The notes under the pieces were generated by a model that ran no database searches, was not told the origin of the DNA, and was given only the letters and a program-made list of their open reading frames with translations. This document shows positions 43,520-53,588 of a DNA stretch of 61,391 nt, in pieces. The translations under genes were made by a program, and so were the position numbers. Where the stretch lies: positions 1 to 61,391 of the forward strand of contig JAIBDW010000002.1 of NCBI GenBank assembly GCA_024686035.1, written 5' to 3'. Every line of letters starts with the position of its first letter. The first letter of the stretch is position 1. The stretch is from Oceanospirillaceae bacterium. Lineage in GTDB: Bacteria > Pseudomonadota > Gammaproteobacteria > Pseudomonadales > Balneatricaceae.

Positions 43520-44692
43520 TTAGTACAGGTGCTTTAACTTATGGCCTAAGTGATCTGCTAGAGGCAATGCTGTGACAGGTATTTGTTGCGACTTACGCTT
43601 TGATAATTGATCTAAAGCCCAATCAATGTGTTCTACAACCATAGGCGCCGACTTGGCGCGCTGATTTTCTAGCGCTTGTATCACCCCTTTGGTGGCCGGA
43701 CCATTGCCTAGACCAATGGCTAAGTTTCGTTGCCAGCCCTCAAAGCCAGCACGTCTAATAGGTGAGCCTTGTGTTCGCTCAAGAAACTGCTCTTCACTCC
43801 ATTGGAATAATTCTGATAATTTTGCTTGATCTAAACCGTGTCGAGGTTTGAAATCATTTTCTTGAGTCACTCCAGGTGCTCGATTCCATGGGCAAGCCAG
43901 CTGGCAATCGTCACAACCAAAGACACGATTACCGATTAAAGGTCGTAGTTCTTTTGCGATGCTGCCTTTGTGCTCAATGGTTAAGTATGCAATGCAGCGA
44001 TTGGCATCTAGTACGTAGGGCTGTGGAAAAGCGTTGGTTGGGCACACGCTCATACAGGATTCACAGCGGCTGCAATGATCTTTTTTATAAGGCTCATCTA
44101 TGGGTAAAGGCAAATCCACAAAAATTTCGCCCAATACAAACCAAGAGCCCTGTTTACGGTTAATGATTAGAGTATGTTTACCTTGCCAGCCAAGGCCTGC
44201 CTTTTGAGCTAAGGGTTTTTCAAGCACCGGCGCGCTGTCAACAAAGACACGATGACCAAAGGGGCCAATTAAAGCCTCTATGGCTTTACTGAGTTGGGCG
44301 AGTCGTTTGCGTACTAATTTGTGGTAATCCCTGCCCAATGCGTAGCGTGCTATATAAGCTTGCTCACCGTCCTTCAATGTACTTAAGGTGGTTAGTTTTG
44401 GGTCTAGGTAATCCATCCGCAAGCAGATGATTCGCTGAGTACCTGGTACTAGCTGCGCTGCGCGGTAGCGCTTGCTGCCATGCTTGGACATGTAATCCAT
44501 ATCCGCTTGATAACCTAAGTCCAGCCATTGTTCCAAGCGCTGGCCAGCCGCTTCGTTATCCGTATCAGTAATGCCACAATCGGCAAAACCAAACTCGCTT
44601 GCCAACTGCTTAATTTGTATCGATAACTGAGCAAGTTGTTGCGATGTTAGGGTTTTGGTGATGGACACTGTCGGTGAATCTGGCGTAGGCAT
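43520..44692 (-). CDS. queG: Epoxyqueuosine reductase
   Basis: A B12-dependent enzyme that reduces epoxyqueuosine to queuosine in tRNA, completing the pathway begun by queC, queE and queD at the left of the window. The 390-residue protein has an N-terminal corrinoid-binding domain (VFVDSAPVLEKPLAQKAGLGWQGKHT), and two 4Fe-4S motifs: CSRCESCMSVCPTNAF and CDDCQLACPWN with an additional Cys in DANRCIAYL. The C-terminal HEAT-like repeat is present. It is divergent from tsaE. Its cofactor need also connects it with the cob genes. Confidence 0.97.
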   Translation of the reverse strand: MPTPDSPTVSITKTLTSQQLAQLSIQIKQLASEFGFADCGITDTDNEAAGQRLEQWLDLGYQADMDYMSKHGSKRYRAAQLVPGTQRIICLRMDYLDPKLTTLSTLKDGEQAYIARYALGRDYHKLVRKRLAQLSKAIEALIGPFGHRVFVDSAPVLEKPLAQKAGLGWQGKHTLIINRKQGSWFVLGEIFVDLPLPIDEPYKKDHCSRCESCMSVCPTNAFPQPYVLDANRCIAYLTIEHKGSIAKELRPLIGNRVFGCDDCQLACPWNRAPGVTQENDFKPRHGLDQAKLSELFQWSEEQFLERTQGSPIRRAGFEGWQRNLAIGLGNGPATKGVIQALENQRAKSAPMVVEHIDWALDQLSKRKSQQIPVTALPLADHLGHKLKHLY

Positions 44693-44836
44693 GGGCCTTA
44701 TTCTAACCTAGACGAATCCCTTGAATCTCTAAAAATGAAAAAAACCTATGAAATACTATGAGCTAGGCGGCTTTTATTTTGCTTTTAGGCTATATTGCAC
44801 CCTGATAAATTAAATTTTGTGTAGGTTTTTGAGTTC

Positions 44837-45355
44837 ATGTTTCTAGAGTATCAACAACAAGCCCACGGCGAAGATGCGATGGTGGCTCTAGGTAAGCAGT
44901 TTGGAAAGGCCCTAAAAGCCGCTTCCAAAGGAGTCAAAGGTGATCAAATTGCAGCAGCCCTAACCGCCGCCACGGTGTTTTTACAGGGAGATTTGGGTAT
45001 GGGCAAGACCACCTTTACGCGGGGTGTAATGAACTATTTTGGCCATGTTGGCACCACTAAAAGTCCCACATATACGCTAGTAGAACCCTATCAACTTGGC
45101 CTACAACAACTCCACCACTTCGACCTCTATCGCTTAGGCCATCCAGAAGAGTTGGATTATTTAGGTATTAGGGACTATTTTGACGGATCTGCCATTAATT
45201 TGATTGAATGGCCAGATAAAGGTCTGGGTTATTTGCCTGTTGCTGATGTGGTGATTACGATCTCTAGCTTGGAGCGCGGCCGCAATCTATGTTTTGTGTC
45301 ACAAACAAATAGAGGTGACAAGATCATAGAAGTCCTAGGTTTGGATAATTTATGA
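44837..45355 (+). CDS. tsaE: tRNA threonylcarbamoyladenosine biosynthesis ATPase TsaE
   Basis: TsaE works with TsaB and TsaD to form t6A37 in tRNAs. The Walker A loop GDLGMGKTTF is at residues 51-60; TKSPTYTLVEPY and HHFDLYRLGHPEELDYLG are characteristic family segments. At 172 residues it is slightly longer than the E. coli protein because of an extra helix (about 28-45) before the P-loop. The stop overlaps the amidase start (ATGA). The nnr gene that usually precedes it in enterobacteria is absent here. Confidence 0.95.
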   Translation: MFLEYQQQAHGEDAMVALGKQFGKALKAASKGVKGDQIAAALTAATVFLQGDLGMGKTTFTRGVMNYFGHVGTTKSPTYTLVEPYQLGLQQLHHFDLYRLGHPEELDYLGIRDYFDGSAINLIEWPDKGLGYLPVADVVITISSLERGRNLCFVSQTNRGDKIIEVLGLDNL

Positions 45356-46752
45356 GACTGTTATTACTGCTTTTTTTGGCCTATTTCTCCACCTCTAGCA
45401 TAGCTGCAAAAGTAGAGAATATACGCATTTGGCCGGCCCCAGATAACACACGGGTGGTGTTAGATATCAGTGCTGAGGTCACCTTTGAGCAAATTACACT
45501 GGCCAATCCCGATCGCTTGGTGATTGATATAGACAAAAGTACCTTGTCTACAACGGTGGCTAAATTGGATTTTTCTAATAGTCCTATTCGTGGTCTTCGT
45601 TCCAGTCAGCGTAGCGGCAATAAGCTGCGCTTAGTGCTAGATTTGGCCTATAAAACCAGCCATAAAATTTTCAGCTTGCCACCCAATGCGAGTTATGGGC
45701 ACCGCTTAGTTATTGACTTATCCAACTACCAACTGCCTAAACCAACACCTGCCAAAGGTGCAGTGAAAAAAACCACGCCTACCCTTACATCTGGGGACGA
45801 AAAAGCATCACCACCCAAGAGCACCCTGAATAGCTTATCTTTGCTAGATAGCCAAAGAGACATTATTATTGCTATTGATGCAGGCCACGGTGGTGAAGAT
45901 CCGGGTGCTTTAGGGCCTAGGTATGGTGGACAAAAACTACGCGAAAAACATGTGGTCTTAGGCATTGCTAAAGAGCTACAAACATTGATCAAAAAGGAAC
46001 CAGGGTTTGAGCCTTTGCTCACTCGTACAGGTGACTATTATGTAAGTTTGAGAGGGCGTACTAAAAAAGCGCGCAATGCCCAGGCGGATCTTTTCATTTC
46101 CATCCATGCAGACGCCTTTAAAAATAGTAAAGCTAGGGGTGCATCTGTATGGATATTGTCTTCTAGTGGCGCCTCTAGTGAAATGGGTCGTTTACTAGCA
46201 CAAAAAGAAAACGAAGCCGATTTAATTGGGGGTATTGGCGGCATTAGCTTGGAAGACAAAGAGGATGATGTGGCCATGACGTTAATCGATATGTCGATGA
46301 ACTATAGTCAATCTGCAGGCAGTGGAGTGGCCAAAGAAGTGCTCAATAACATAGGTAAGATTGCCAGGTTACATAAAAACCACGTCGAAAAAGCGGGGTT
46401 TGTAGTCTTGAAATCGCCCGATGTACCTTCAATATTGGTTGAAACGGGATTTATTTCAAACCCCGGAGAAGCTGCAAAGCTGCGCACTAAAAAGTATCAA
46501 AAACAAATGGCTAATGCTATTTTTAACGGCTTAAAAAATTATTTCTATAGTCACCCTATCGCCAATACTTATGTTGCTTCTGTGGTGGAGGCAAAGCGCA
46601 AGCAGTTGTTTTACAAAGTTGTCTCAGGCGACACCCTGTCTGCTATTGCACAGCGCTTCGGCACTAGTGTTAAGCAGCTTCAAAGTCTCAATAATATGAC
46701 TAGTACATCGGTCTTGAAAGTTGGTAAGAAACTAACTATTCCAAAAACTTAA
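45352..46752 (+). CDS. N-acetylmuramoyl-L-alanine amidase with AMIN and LysM domains
   Basis: A periplasmic peptidoglycan hydrolase that splits septal wall during cell separation. After a signal peptide (1-19) comes the AMIN targeting domain (about 20-120), a Pro/Thr-rich linker, then the Amidase_3 zinc domain (about 170-400): the metal ligands are in IAIDAGHGGEDPGA (His, Glu) and in SIHADAF (His), with the catalytic Glu in ILVETGFISN. A single LysM (about 418-464, YKVVSGDTLSAIAQRFGTSVKQL) ends the protein, which is the AmiB rather than AmiA/AmiC layout. It sits between tsaE and mutL as amiB does in E. coli. Confidence 0.95.
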   Translation: MRLLLLLFLAYFSTSSIAAKVENIRIWPAPDNTRVVLDISAEVTFEQITLANPDRLVIDIDKSTLSTTVAKLDFSNSPIRGLRSSQRSGNKLRLVLDLAYKTSHKIFSLPPNASYGHRLVIDLSNYQLPKPTPAKGAVKKTTPTLTSGDEKASPPKSTLNSLSLLDSQRDIIIAIDAGHGGEDPGALGPRYGGQKLREKHVVLGIAKELQTLIKKEPGFEPLLTRTGDYYVSLRGRTKKARNAQADLFISIHADAFKNSKARGASVWILSSSGASSEMGRLLAQKENEADLIGGIGGISLEDKEDDVAMTLIDMSMNYSQSAGSGVAKEVLNNIGKIARLHKNHVEKAGFVVLKSPDVPSILVETGFISNPGEAAKLRTKKYQKQMANAIFNGLKNYFYSHPIANTYVASVVEAKRKQLFYKVVSGDTLSAIAQRFGTSVKQLQSLNNMTSTSVLKVGKKLTIPKT

Positions 46753-46783
46753 GTAGAATTTCCACTAGGATTGTGAGTGTCCA

Positions 46784-48667
46784 ATGACTTCCAAAATACA
46801 TCAACTTAGTCCACGTTTAGCTAATCAAATCGCTGCCGGTGAAGTCGTAGAGCGGCCAGCATCAGTCATTAAAGAGCTGTTGGAAAACTGTCTTGATGCC
46901 CAAGCTAACAAAATTGATGTTGACGTGGAGCAAGGCGGTGTAAAACTAATGCGGGTGCGCGATAACGGCACAGGTATTGGCGAGCAAGATTTGGCTTTGG
47001 CTTTAAGCCGTCATGCCACTAGTAAAATTGCCAGTTTAGAAGATTTGGAATCGGTGCAAAGCTTAGGCTTTCGCGGAGAAGCTTTAGCCAGTGTCAGCTC
47101 AGTGTCTCGGTTAACGCTTACTTCAAACACCCACGATCAAAACAGTGCTTGGCAAGTCATCACGGAAGGTCGTGACATGGCCGCTCAATTACAACCTGCT
47201 GCACATCCTATTGGTACCACAGTGGAAGTGCGTGATTTGTTTTTCAATACACCGGCAAGGCGTAAGTTCTTACGCACTGAAAAAACAGAATTTGGGCACT
47301 TAGAAGAAGTGATCAAACGCTTAGCATTGAGTCGCTTTGACGTGGCATTTAGCCTCAAGCACAATCAAAAAATGATTCATAACTTGCGGCCAGCTGACAC
47401 CCAGTCGGCGCAAGAAAAGCGTGTTGCCAGTGTATGCGGTCCAGCTTTTATGCAACAAGCTTTGCACATTGAAATGGAAGCCCCAGGGCTACGATTATGG
47501 GGCTGGGTTGGCCTGCCTACCTTTTCACGCAGCCAAATGGATCTGCAATATTTCTTTGTCAACGGTCGTGTCGTTAAAGACAAACTGGTAGGTCATGCGG
47601 TGCGCCAAGCCTATCGTGATGTGCTGTTCCATGGGCGTCATCCAGCGTTTGTGCTGTATTTAGAGTTAGAGCCTGCCAGTGTAGATGTCAACGTACATCC
47701 TACTAAAAACGAAGTGCGCTTTCGTGATGGGCGTCTAGTGCATGACTTTATTTTTCGCAGTTTGCATAAAACCTTGGCTCAAGTTCGGCCAGAAATTCCT
47801 ACAGGTGGCACAGCGCAGCAACTGGGAGTGGCGCAGGATCCTGCCCAATTGCAATCTCACGGGCTACAAGCAGGAGTGTTTTCTGGTCAAACACAAGTGG
47901 ACTTAGGTCAGGTGGCAGGTAATCCTACTTCACCCATGTCACAAATGCCGTGGCGAGCTAGTGCGCCAAATGAATACTCCCAAGCGCAGATCCAAGAACA
48001 AAGCAAAGTCTACGCCAACTTACATGGTGATACCGCCGCTGCGCCTGGCTCCTTATCAGGCACCGTAACTCAAGCAGGAGAGGTGCCACCTTTAGGCTAC
48101 GCCGTGGCCCAGCTACATGGTATTTATATTTTATCTGAAAATGCACAAGGCCTAGTGGTGGTAGATATGCATGCGGCACATGAGCGAATTGTGTATGAGA
48201 AAATGAAAACATCATGGGCCCAGCAGGGTATTAAAGCCCAGCCTTTATTAGTACCCATATCAATGTCAGTGAGTGCTCGTGAAGCAGACCAAGTGGAAGC
48301 GCAGCAAGAGCTATTTACTGAGCTGGGTTTTGTCATAGACAGGTCAGGTGCTGAAAGTTTGGTGGTAAGGCAAGTGCCAAGTTTGTTGCAACATGCCAAC
48401 GTAGAGCAGTTGGTTCGTGATGTGCTAGCTGACGTTCTCACCCATGGCAGTAGTGATCGCATTCGAGCAGCCCATAACGAATTGTTGGGCACTATGGCTT
48501 GCCATGGTGCTGTGCGAGCCAATAGACGGTTAAATCATGTAGAAATGAATGCTTTATTGCGAGATATGGAAATTACCGAGCGCAGCGGCCAGTGTAATCA
48601 TGGGCGACCTACATGGACGCAAGTGAGCTTGCCTGATTTGGATAAATTATTCATGCGAGGTCAATAG
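46784..48667 (+). CDS. mutL: DNA mismatch repair protein MutL
   Basis: MutL couples mismatch recognition by MutS to strand incision. The GHKL ATPase is clear: [33 protein letters not shown] and [14 protein letters not shown] Pro/Gln-rich linker (about 340-430) precedes the C-terminal dimerisation domain. That domain carries [12 protein letters not shown], close to the DQHA(X)2E(X)4E metal-site motif of endonuclease-type MutL, plus [10 protein letters not shown] and QCNHGRPT. This suggests MutL is itself the nicking enzyme, unlike E. coli MutL. The 627-residue length is normal. It abuts miaA. Confidence 0.97.
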   Translation: MTSKIHQLSPRLANQIAAGEVVERPASVIKELLENCLDAQANKIDVDVEQGGVKLMRVRDNGTGIGEQDLALALSRHATSKIASLEDLESVQSLGFRGEALASVSSVSRLTLTSNTHDQNSAWQVITEGRDMAAQLQPAAHPIGTTVEVRDLFFNTPARRKFLRTEKTEFGHLEEVIKRLALSRFDVAFSLKHNQKMIHNLRPADTQSAQEKRVASVCGPAFMQQALHIEMEAPGLRLWGWVGLPTFSRSQMDLQYFFVNGRVVKDKLVGHAVRQAYRDVLFHGRHPAFVLYLELEPASVDVNVHPTKNEVRFRDGRLVHDFIFRSLHKTLAQVRPEIPTGGTAQQLGVAQDPAQLQSHGLQAGVFSGQTQVDLGQVAGNPTSPMSQMPWRASAPNEYSQAQIQEQSKVYANLHGDTAAAPGSLSGTVTQAGEVPPLGYAVAQLHGIYILSENAQGLVVVDMHAAHERIVYEKMKTSWAQQGIKAQPLLVPISMSVSAREADQVEAQQELFTELGFVIDRSGAESLVVRQVPSLLQHANVEQLVRDVLADVLTHGSSDRIRAAHNELLGTMACHGAVRANRRLNHVEMNALLRDMEITERSGQCNHGRPTWTQVSLPDLDKLFMRGQ

Positions 48668-49624
48668 TTGGTGAATGACACGCCTTTAAAGGCCCCCAAG
48701 TTACCACCAGCCATTTTTCTTATGGGGCCAACTGCGGCCGGTAAAACAGATCTGGCGGTAGAGCTTGTACAGCGTCGCGCCTGTGAAATAATTTCGGTAG
48801 ATTCAGCGCTGATATACCAGCATATGGATATCGGCAGCGCTAAGCCTGACGCACAAACTTTAGCCCTAGCACCTCACCATTTAATTAACATCTGTGACCC
48901 ACTTGAGGCCTATTCAGCCGCTCGCTTTCGTGCAGATGCGCTAAGACTTATGGCGCAAATCACTGCTTCTGGCAAGGTGCCTTTGCTGGTGGGAGGCACT
49001 ATGATGTATTACAAGGCGTTAATGGAGGGCTTGGCACCATTGCCTGCCTCTGAGCCTATATTGCGACAAGGATTAGAGCAAGAAATACAAGAACACGGGT
49101 TACTTGCAATGCATCAGCGCTTATGTGGCATCGACCCTGTGGCAGGAGCACGAATTAGTGCAGCAGACCCCCAGCGCATTACTAGGGCTATGGAAGTATT
49201 TTTGTTAACTGGAGAAACGCTAACTTCCCATTGGGCCAGGCAAAAACAGCAGCAGCTGCCTTATCAAGTAACCTCTATTGGCGTGTGGCCAGAAGATAGA
49301 GCGTTATTGCATCAGCGTATAGAGCAGCGCTTTGAGGCGATGTTGGGTCAAGGTTTTGAGCAAGAAGTGAAATCTTTAATGGCTCGCAAAGATCTGCACT
49401 TAGATTTACCCTCGATGCGTTGTGTAGGCTACCGGCAAATGTGGCAGCATCTAAGCGGTGAATATGACTATGCCACGATGCAGGATAAAGGCATAGTTGC
49501 CACCAGGCAGCTGGCCAAAAGGCAGCTTACTTGGTTGCGCAGTTGGCCACAATTACACACTTTTGATAGCTTAGACGCAAAATTAACATTCAATGTTTTG
49601 CAATTATTCGATAGAATAAGGTAG
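48668..49624 (+). CDS. miaA: tRNA dimethylallyltransferase
   Basis: Adds a dimethylallyl group to adenosine 37 of tRNAs reading UNN codons. The 318-residue protein has the P-loop [16 protein letters not shown] (about 17-32), the [19 protein letters not shown] segment with the catalytic Asp, and the [11 protein letters not shown] tRNA-binding loop. Its start directly follows the mutL stop: TTG 48668, with GAGG seven bases before, or GTG 48671; no ATG fits. hfq follows in the usual order. Confidence 0.96.
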   Translation: MVNDTPLKAPKLPPAIFLMGPTAAGKTDLAVELVQRRACEIISVDSALIYQHMDIGSAKPDAQTLALAPHHLINICDPLEAYSAARFRADALRLMAQITASGKVPLLVGGTMMYYKALMEGLAPLPASEPILRQGLEQEIQEHGLLAMHQRLCGIDPVAGARISAADPQRITRAMEVFLLTGETLTSHWARQKQQQLPYQVTSIGVWPEDRALLHQRIEQRFEAMLGQGFEQEVKSLMARKDLHLDLPSMRCVGYRQMWQHLSGEYDYATMQDKGIVATRQLAKRQLTWLRSWPQLHTFDSLDAKLTFNVLQLFDRIR

Positions 49625-49728
49625 TAGCGTAAAGGACTCGTAAAACGTCTTGCAAGTTTTAGCACATTTACGCAAAATTACATCACTAGCTTTACTCTAA
49701 AGCTAGATCAATGACACAAGGAGTTACC

Positions 49729-49965
49729 ATGTCAAAAGGGCAAACCTTACAAGACCCTTACTTAAATGTACTGCGCAAAGAGCGAGTACCTGTTTCAATT
49801 TTTTTAGTTAACGGTATTAAGCTACAAGGCCAAATAGAATCTTTTGACCAATTTGTTATTTTGCTAAAAAATACTGTTTCACAAATGGTATATAAGCATG
49901 CTATTTCAACGGTTGTGCCTTCAAGACCTGTTAAAATGCCTGCCGAAGAAGGTGAGCAGGAATAA
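49729..49965 (+). CDS. hfq: RNA chaperone Hfq
   Basis: A 78-residue Sm-like protein that forms a hexamer and pairs small RNAs with mRNAs. Sm1 is [27 protein letters not shown] and Sm2 is the diagnostic [29 protein letters not shown] provides the proximal-face residues. AAGGAG six bases upstream sets ATG 49729; the in-frame ATG 49711 lies before that site. The C-terminal tail is short (PAEEGEQE), as in Pseudomonas. Confidence 0.98.
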   Translation: MSKGQTLQDPYLNVLRKERVPVSIFLVNGIKLQGQIESFDQFVILLKNTVSQMVYKHAISTVVPSRPVKMPAEEGEQE

Positions 49966-49991
49966 TCTTTTTGAATTTTGTGAACCCCCAA

Positions 49992-50020
49992 CGAGCACCT
50001 TTAGGTGCTCGCTTTGATTT
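49992..50020 (+). terminator. Stem-loop between hfq and hflX
   Basis: CGAGCACCT and AGGTGCTCG form a 9-base-pair stem with a two-base center (TT), followed by CTTTGATTT, a weak U-tract. It may partly terminate after hfq and reduce hflX expression. Confidence 0.6.
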
Positions 50021-50031
50021 AGGTTATTGCT

Positions 50032-51342
50032 TTGTTTTTTGAACGTCATGAATCAGGCGAACGTGCAATCCTTGTCCATTTAGAAATGGGCCAAGAAGGA
50101 GAGCGCGAAGATGCTAATGAATTAAAAGAGCTGGTTTATTCAGCCGGTGCAGACCCTCTAGTTACTATAGGCGGCTCACGAGCAACGCCCCATCCAAAAA
50201 CTTATGTAGGCTCTGGTAAAGTTCAAGAAATTAAGTTGGCCGTAGAGCAATACGGCGCTGAAATCGTTATTTTTAATCATGCATTAAGTCCAGGCCAAGA
50301 AAGAAATTTAGAGCTTGAACTGCAGTGTAGAGTGTTAGATAGAACCGGGTTGATTCTTGATATTTTTGCCCAACGTGCCCGTACCCACGAGGGTAAGTTG
50401 CAAGTTGAGCTGGCTCAACTAGAGCATATGTCTACGCGGTTGGTAAGAGGTTGGACTCACCTAGAGCGCCAAAAAGGTGGAATTGGTCTTCGAGGCCCAG
50501 GTGAAACACAGCTAGAGACGGATAGGCGCTTATTACGCGTGCGTATTAATACTATTTTGAAACGCTTGGGTAAAGTGCGCAAGCAGCGAGAGCAGGGGCG
50601 TCGTGCTCGTCGTCGTGCAGAAATACCCACGATTTCTTTGGTTGGATACACCAATGCGGGCAAGTCAAGTTTGTTCAATCAGGCCACCATTGCTCAAGTG
50701 TATGCAGCCGATCAATTGTTTGCCACGTTAGATCCCACTTTTAGACGTCTTGAAATTAAAGATGTAGGCCCCACTATTCTAGTTGACACTGTTGGCTTTA
50801 TTCGTCATTTGCCTCATAAGCTTGTAGATGCGTTTCGTGCGACCTTACAAGAAACGGCAGAAGCCACGCTATTGCTTCATTTGGTGGACGCCAATGATGA
50901 AAAGCGTGATGACAATATAGAAGAGGTAGAATCGGTACTTAAAGAAATTGGAGCCGATGACCTGCCTTATTTGTTAGTGTACAACAAGATTGATATGCTG
51001 GAAGACTGTCCAGCGCGCATAGACCGTGATGGCTTTGGCGTCCCAAGACGAGTTTGGGTAAGTGCTTTGACAGGTGATGGGGTAGAGCTTTTAGTGCAGG
51101 CCATTAGTGAGCGTTTAGGTGGTGAGATTTTTGCACAAAAAATTGTGCTAGAGCCACAGTTTGGTAACCTTAGAGCCCAGCTCTATGCGTTAGATGCAGT
51201 TGAAAAAGAAGATGTGAACGATCAAGGCCATATGGTACTGGACGTGCGCTTACAAAAGCGAGATTTTTTACAAGCATTAAGTCGTATCGGTATGGATGCA
51301 ACGCCTTTTGTAGGCAAGCCAGCCAACCCATGGGACTTATAA
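50032..51342 (+). CDS. hflX: Ribosome-associated GTPase HflX
   Basis: HflX splits stalled 70S ribosomes during heat stress. The N-terminal domain (about 1-190) ends in the glycine-rich GGIGLRGPGETQLETDRRLLRVRI and a basic coiled coil with RRARRRAE. The GTPase domain has G1 GYTNAGKSSLFN, G3 DTVGFIRHLP and G4 YNKIDML. Translation likely starts at TTG 50032: the sequence MFFERHESGERAILVHLE matches the beginning of Pseudomonas HflX and no ATG precedes it. The stem-loop at 49992 lies just upstream. Confidence 0.95.
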   Translation: MFFERHESGERAILVHLEMGQEGEREDANELKELVYSAGADPLVTIGGSRATPHPKTYVGSGKVQEIKLAVEQYGAEIVIFNHALSPGQERNLELELQCRVLDRTGLILDIFAQRARTHEGKLQVELAQLEHMSTRLVRGWTHLERQKGGIGLRGPGETQLETDRRLLRVRINTILKRLGKVRKQREQGRRARRRAEIPTISLVGYTNAGKSSLFNQATIAQVYAADQLFATLDPTFRRLEIKDVGPTILVDTVGFIRHLPHKLVDAFRATLQETAEATLLLHLVDANDEKRDDNIEEVESVLKEIGADDLPYLLVYNKIDMLEDCPARIDRDGFGVPRRVWVSALTGDGVELLVQAISERLGGEIFAQKIVLEPQFGNLRAQLYALDAVEKEDVNDQGHMVLDVRLQKRDFLQALSRIGMDATPFVGKPANPWDL

Positions 51343-51375
51343 CAGTTTTATAATTTCAATAATCAGGAGAAGTTT

Positions 51376-52554
51376 ATGGCCTGGAATGAACCGGGTAATA
51401 ACGGTAAAGACCAAGATCCATGGGGTGGCAATCGCCGTCCGAACGGACAAGATCAGGGACCACCCGATCTAGATGAAGCGTTAAATAAGATGATTGAGAA
51501 GGTCAGTGGCTTATTTGGTGGTTCATGGAATAAAAACACCTCTGGCTCTGGTGGTAGTAATACCCCAGCACCTACAGGTAAGATTATCCTCTTTGGCGCC
51601 GCTATCGTTTTAGTTTTATGGGCCGCCATGGGCTTATATACAGTGGACCAGCAAGAGCGCGCCGTTGTTTTGCGTCTTGGTAAGTACAGTGAAACTGTGC
51701 AGCCAGGTTTGCATTGGAACCCACCCTTGTTTGACAGCGTGACTAAAGTCAATGTTACAGCAGTGCGTAACGTTGAAAACCGAGCGTTAATGCTTACAGA
51801 AGACGAGAACATTGTTGAAGTAGGTTTGTCAGTTCAATACGTTGTGTCTGACCCTAAAAGCTTCTTGCTAGAAGTTAAGAGTCCAGAAGATAGCTTATTG
51901 CAAGCGACGCAAAGTGCCTTGCGCCATGTGGTTGGTGGTTCAGAAATGCACTCAGTGTTGACCGAAGGTCGTGCGCTTCTTGCGCTAGATGTCGAGAGTC
52001 GATTGCAAAATTTGCTGGATGATTACAAAACTGGCTTAGAAGTCATCAAGGTTAACATTGAAAATACAGCGGCACCGTCACAAGTGCAAGATGCGTTTGA
52101 TGACGTGATCAAAGCTCGTGAAGATGAGCAGCGAGTCAAGAACGAAGCTCAAGCTTATGCTAACGGCATCGTGCCTGAATCTCGTGGTCGTGCGCAGCGT
52201 GTAGCTGAAGAAGCCCAAGCCTATCGTGCACAGGTTGTTGCCCGTGCTGAAGGTGAGGCGACTCGTTTCACTAAGTTACTTGCTGAATACCAAAAAGCTC
52301 CGGAAGTTACTCGTGAGCGGCTTTATATTGTGGCTATGGAAGATGTGCTTTCTAATGCTTCTAAAGTGATGGTAGACGTTGAGGGTGGTAATAATATGAT
52401 GGTATTACCTTTAGATCAGCTAATGCAGAACCAATCTGTGCGTGCAGCAACCGGCACGGGTGGCAAAGTGTCCTCCAGTATGGTGGATGAAATCACCAAC
52501 CGTGTGATTGAGCAGCTAACACAAGATGTTTCAGCTTCAAGGGAGTCTCGTTAA
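51376..52554 (+). CDS. hflK: FtsH protease modulator HflK
   Basis: HflK and HflC form a membrane cage around FtsH and limit its access to membrane substrates. The 392-residue protein has a Gly/Asn/Pro-rich cytoplasmic N-terminus, one membrane helix (about 73-91), and a SPFH/band 7 domain starting YTVDQQERAVVLRLGKYSE and including VQPGLHWNPP. The long helical EARGRAQRVAEEAQAYRAQVVARAEGEATRF-like segment (residues about 268-300) is typical. hflC follows after a single base. Confidence 0.95.
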   Translation: MAWNEPGNNGKDQDPWGGNRRPNGQDQGPPDLDEALNKMIEKVSGLFGGSWNKNTSGSGGSNTPAPTGKIILFGAAIVLVLWAAMGLYTVDQQERAVVLRLGKYSETVQPGLHWNPPLFDSVTKVNVTAVRNVENRALMLTEDENIVEVGLSVQYVVSDPKSFLLEVKSPEDSLLQATQSALRHVVGGSEMHSVLTEGRALLALDVESRLQNLLDDYKTGLEVIKVNIENTAAPSQVQDAFDDVIKAREDEQRVKNEAQAYANGIVPESRGRAQRVAEEAQAYRAQVVARAEGEATRFTKLLAEYQKAPEVTRERLYIVAMEDVLSNASKVMVDVEGGNNMMVLPLDQLMQNQSVRAATGTGGKVSSSMVDEITNRVIEQLTQDVSASRESR

Positions 52555-52555
52555 T

Positions 52556-53428
52556 ATGGCTACTCGTACTTTAGTGACCTTAATTGGCCTATTTGTGGCA
52601 CTCCTTGTCGCTTCTTCTTCACTGTTTGTGGTGAAAGAAACAGAGCGTGCAATTATGCTTAAGTTTGGTGAGGTAGTGTCGTTTGACATCCAGCCTGGCC
52701 TTCATGTGAAAATCCCATTTGTAAACACAGTGCGTGTATTTGATGCGCGTGTGCTTACCTTGGATGCTCGCCCACAGCGATACTTAACCTTGGAGAAAAA
52801 AGCGCTGATTGTCGATTCTTTCGTTAAGTGGCGTATCTTCAATGTAGCTGACTTCTATACTGCAACATCAGGTGACGAATTTACAGCGGCTAAGCTGTTA
52901 GCGTCTCGTGTTGATACGGGGCTGCGTAATCAGTTTGGTGAGCGCACCCTAACAGAAGTGGTTTCTGGTGAGCGTGATGATCTAATGTCAGAGCTTCTTG
53001 TAGAGCTTAATGCGGTGGTTAAAGCAGACATGGGTATCGAAGTGATTGACGTGCGCGTTAAGCGTATTGATTTGCCTGCAGAGGTCAGTGAGTCTGTTTA
53101 CGGCCGTATGCGCACCGAGCGTGAGCGTGAAGCTCGCGAACTTCGTTCGCAAGGTAAAGAGCTTGCTGAAGGTATTCGTGCTGATGCAGATCGTCAAGAA
53201 ACTATCATCGAAGCTAATGCTTATCGCGACTCAGAGCTTGTGCGTGGTGATGGTGACGCGATTGCGGCTGCCACCTATGCAGCAGCTTTTAACCAAGATC
53301 CAGAGTTCTACAGTTTCTATCGTAGCTTAGATGCTTATCGTAAAACCTTTGGTGCTGGTGGTGATGTAATGCTTATAGAGCCTGATAGTGAGTTCTTTAA
53401 GTATATGAACCAGTCATCGTTAAAATAA
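52556..53428 (+). CDS. hflC: FtsH protease modulator HflC
   Basis: Partner of HflK in the HflKC-FtsH complex. The 290-residue protein has an N-terminal signal anchor (about 5-25) and a band 7 domain (ETERAIMLKFGEVV, then VRVKRIDLPAEVSESVYGRMRTEREREARELRSQGKELAEGI). ATG 52556 follows the hflK stop by one base; GGGAG lies 11 bases upstream. The open frame back to 52526 overlaps hflK and lacks a start signal. A strong terminator follows at 53456. Confidence 0.95.
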   Translation: MATRTLVTLIGLFVALLVASSSLFVVKETERAIMLKFGEVVSFDIQPGLHVKIPFVNTVRVFDARVLTLDARPQRYLTLEKKALIVDSFVKWRIFNVADFYTATSGDEFTAAKLLASRVDTGLRNQFGERTLTEVVSGERDDLMSELLVELNAVVKADMGIEVIDVRVKRIDLPAEVSESVYGRMRTEREREARELRSQGKELAEGIRADADRQETIIEANAYRDSELVRGDGDAIAAATYAAAFNQDPEFYSFYRSLDAYRKTFGAGGDVMLIEPDSEFFKYMNQSSLK

Positions 53429-53455
53429 ACCGTTGGTTTAACTAAACGCGTTATT

Positions 53456-53480
53456 AAAAGGGCCTTTAGGGGCCCTTTTT
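53456..53480 (+). terminator. Rho-independent terminator after hflC
   Basis: AAAAGGGCC and GGGCCCTTTTT form a G/C-rich stem around a TTTAG loop and end in five T residues, 28 bases after the hflC stop. This closes the hfq-hflX-hflK-hflC block. Confidence 0.88.
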
Positions 53481-53506
53481 AGTGGTTGATTTTTGAGCCG
53501 CGATGG

Positions 53507-53535
53507 TGGTCATTTACGGCTAAAAGAAGTACAAT
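53507..53535 (+). promoter_or_regulatory. Possible promoter before yjeT-hisZ-purA
   Basis: TGGTCA at 53507-53512 and TACAAT at 53530-53535 are separated by 17 bases. The inferred start near 53542 would begin exactly at the leader hairpin described at 53541-53588. Confidence 0.4.
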
Positions 53536-53540
53536 TGAGT

Positions 53541-53588
53541 AACCGAGAAGTAGGGTCCGAGAAGGGCTGTATGATGCTCGGTTTTTTT
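53541..53588 (+). terminator. Attenuator-like leader terminator before yjeT
   Basis: AACCGAG at 53541-53547 can pair with CTCGGTT at 53577-53583, followed by T residues up to 53588. A second copy of the octamer CCGAGAAG at 53557-53564 (first copy 53543-53550) can pair with the same CTCGG, giving two alternative hairpins. It stands between a promoter-like sequence and yjeT, so terminated and read-through transcripts are both plausible. Confidence 0.5.
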
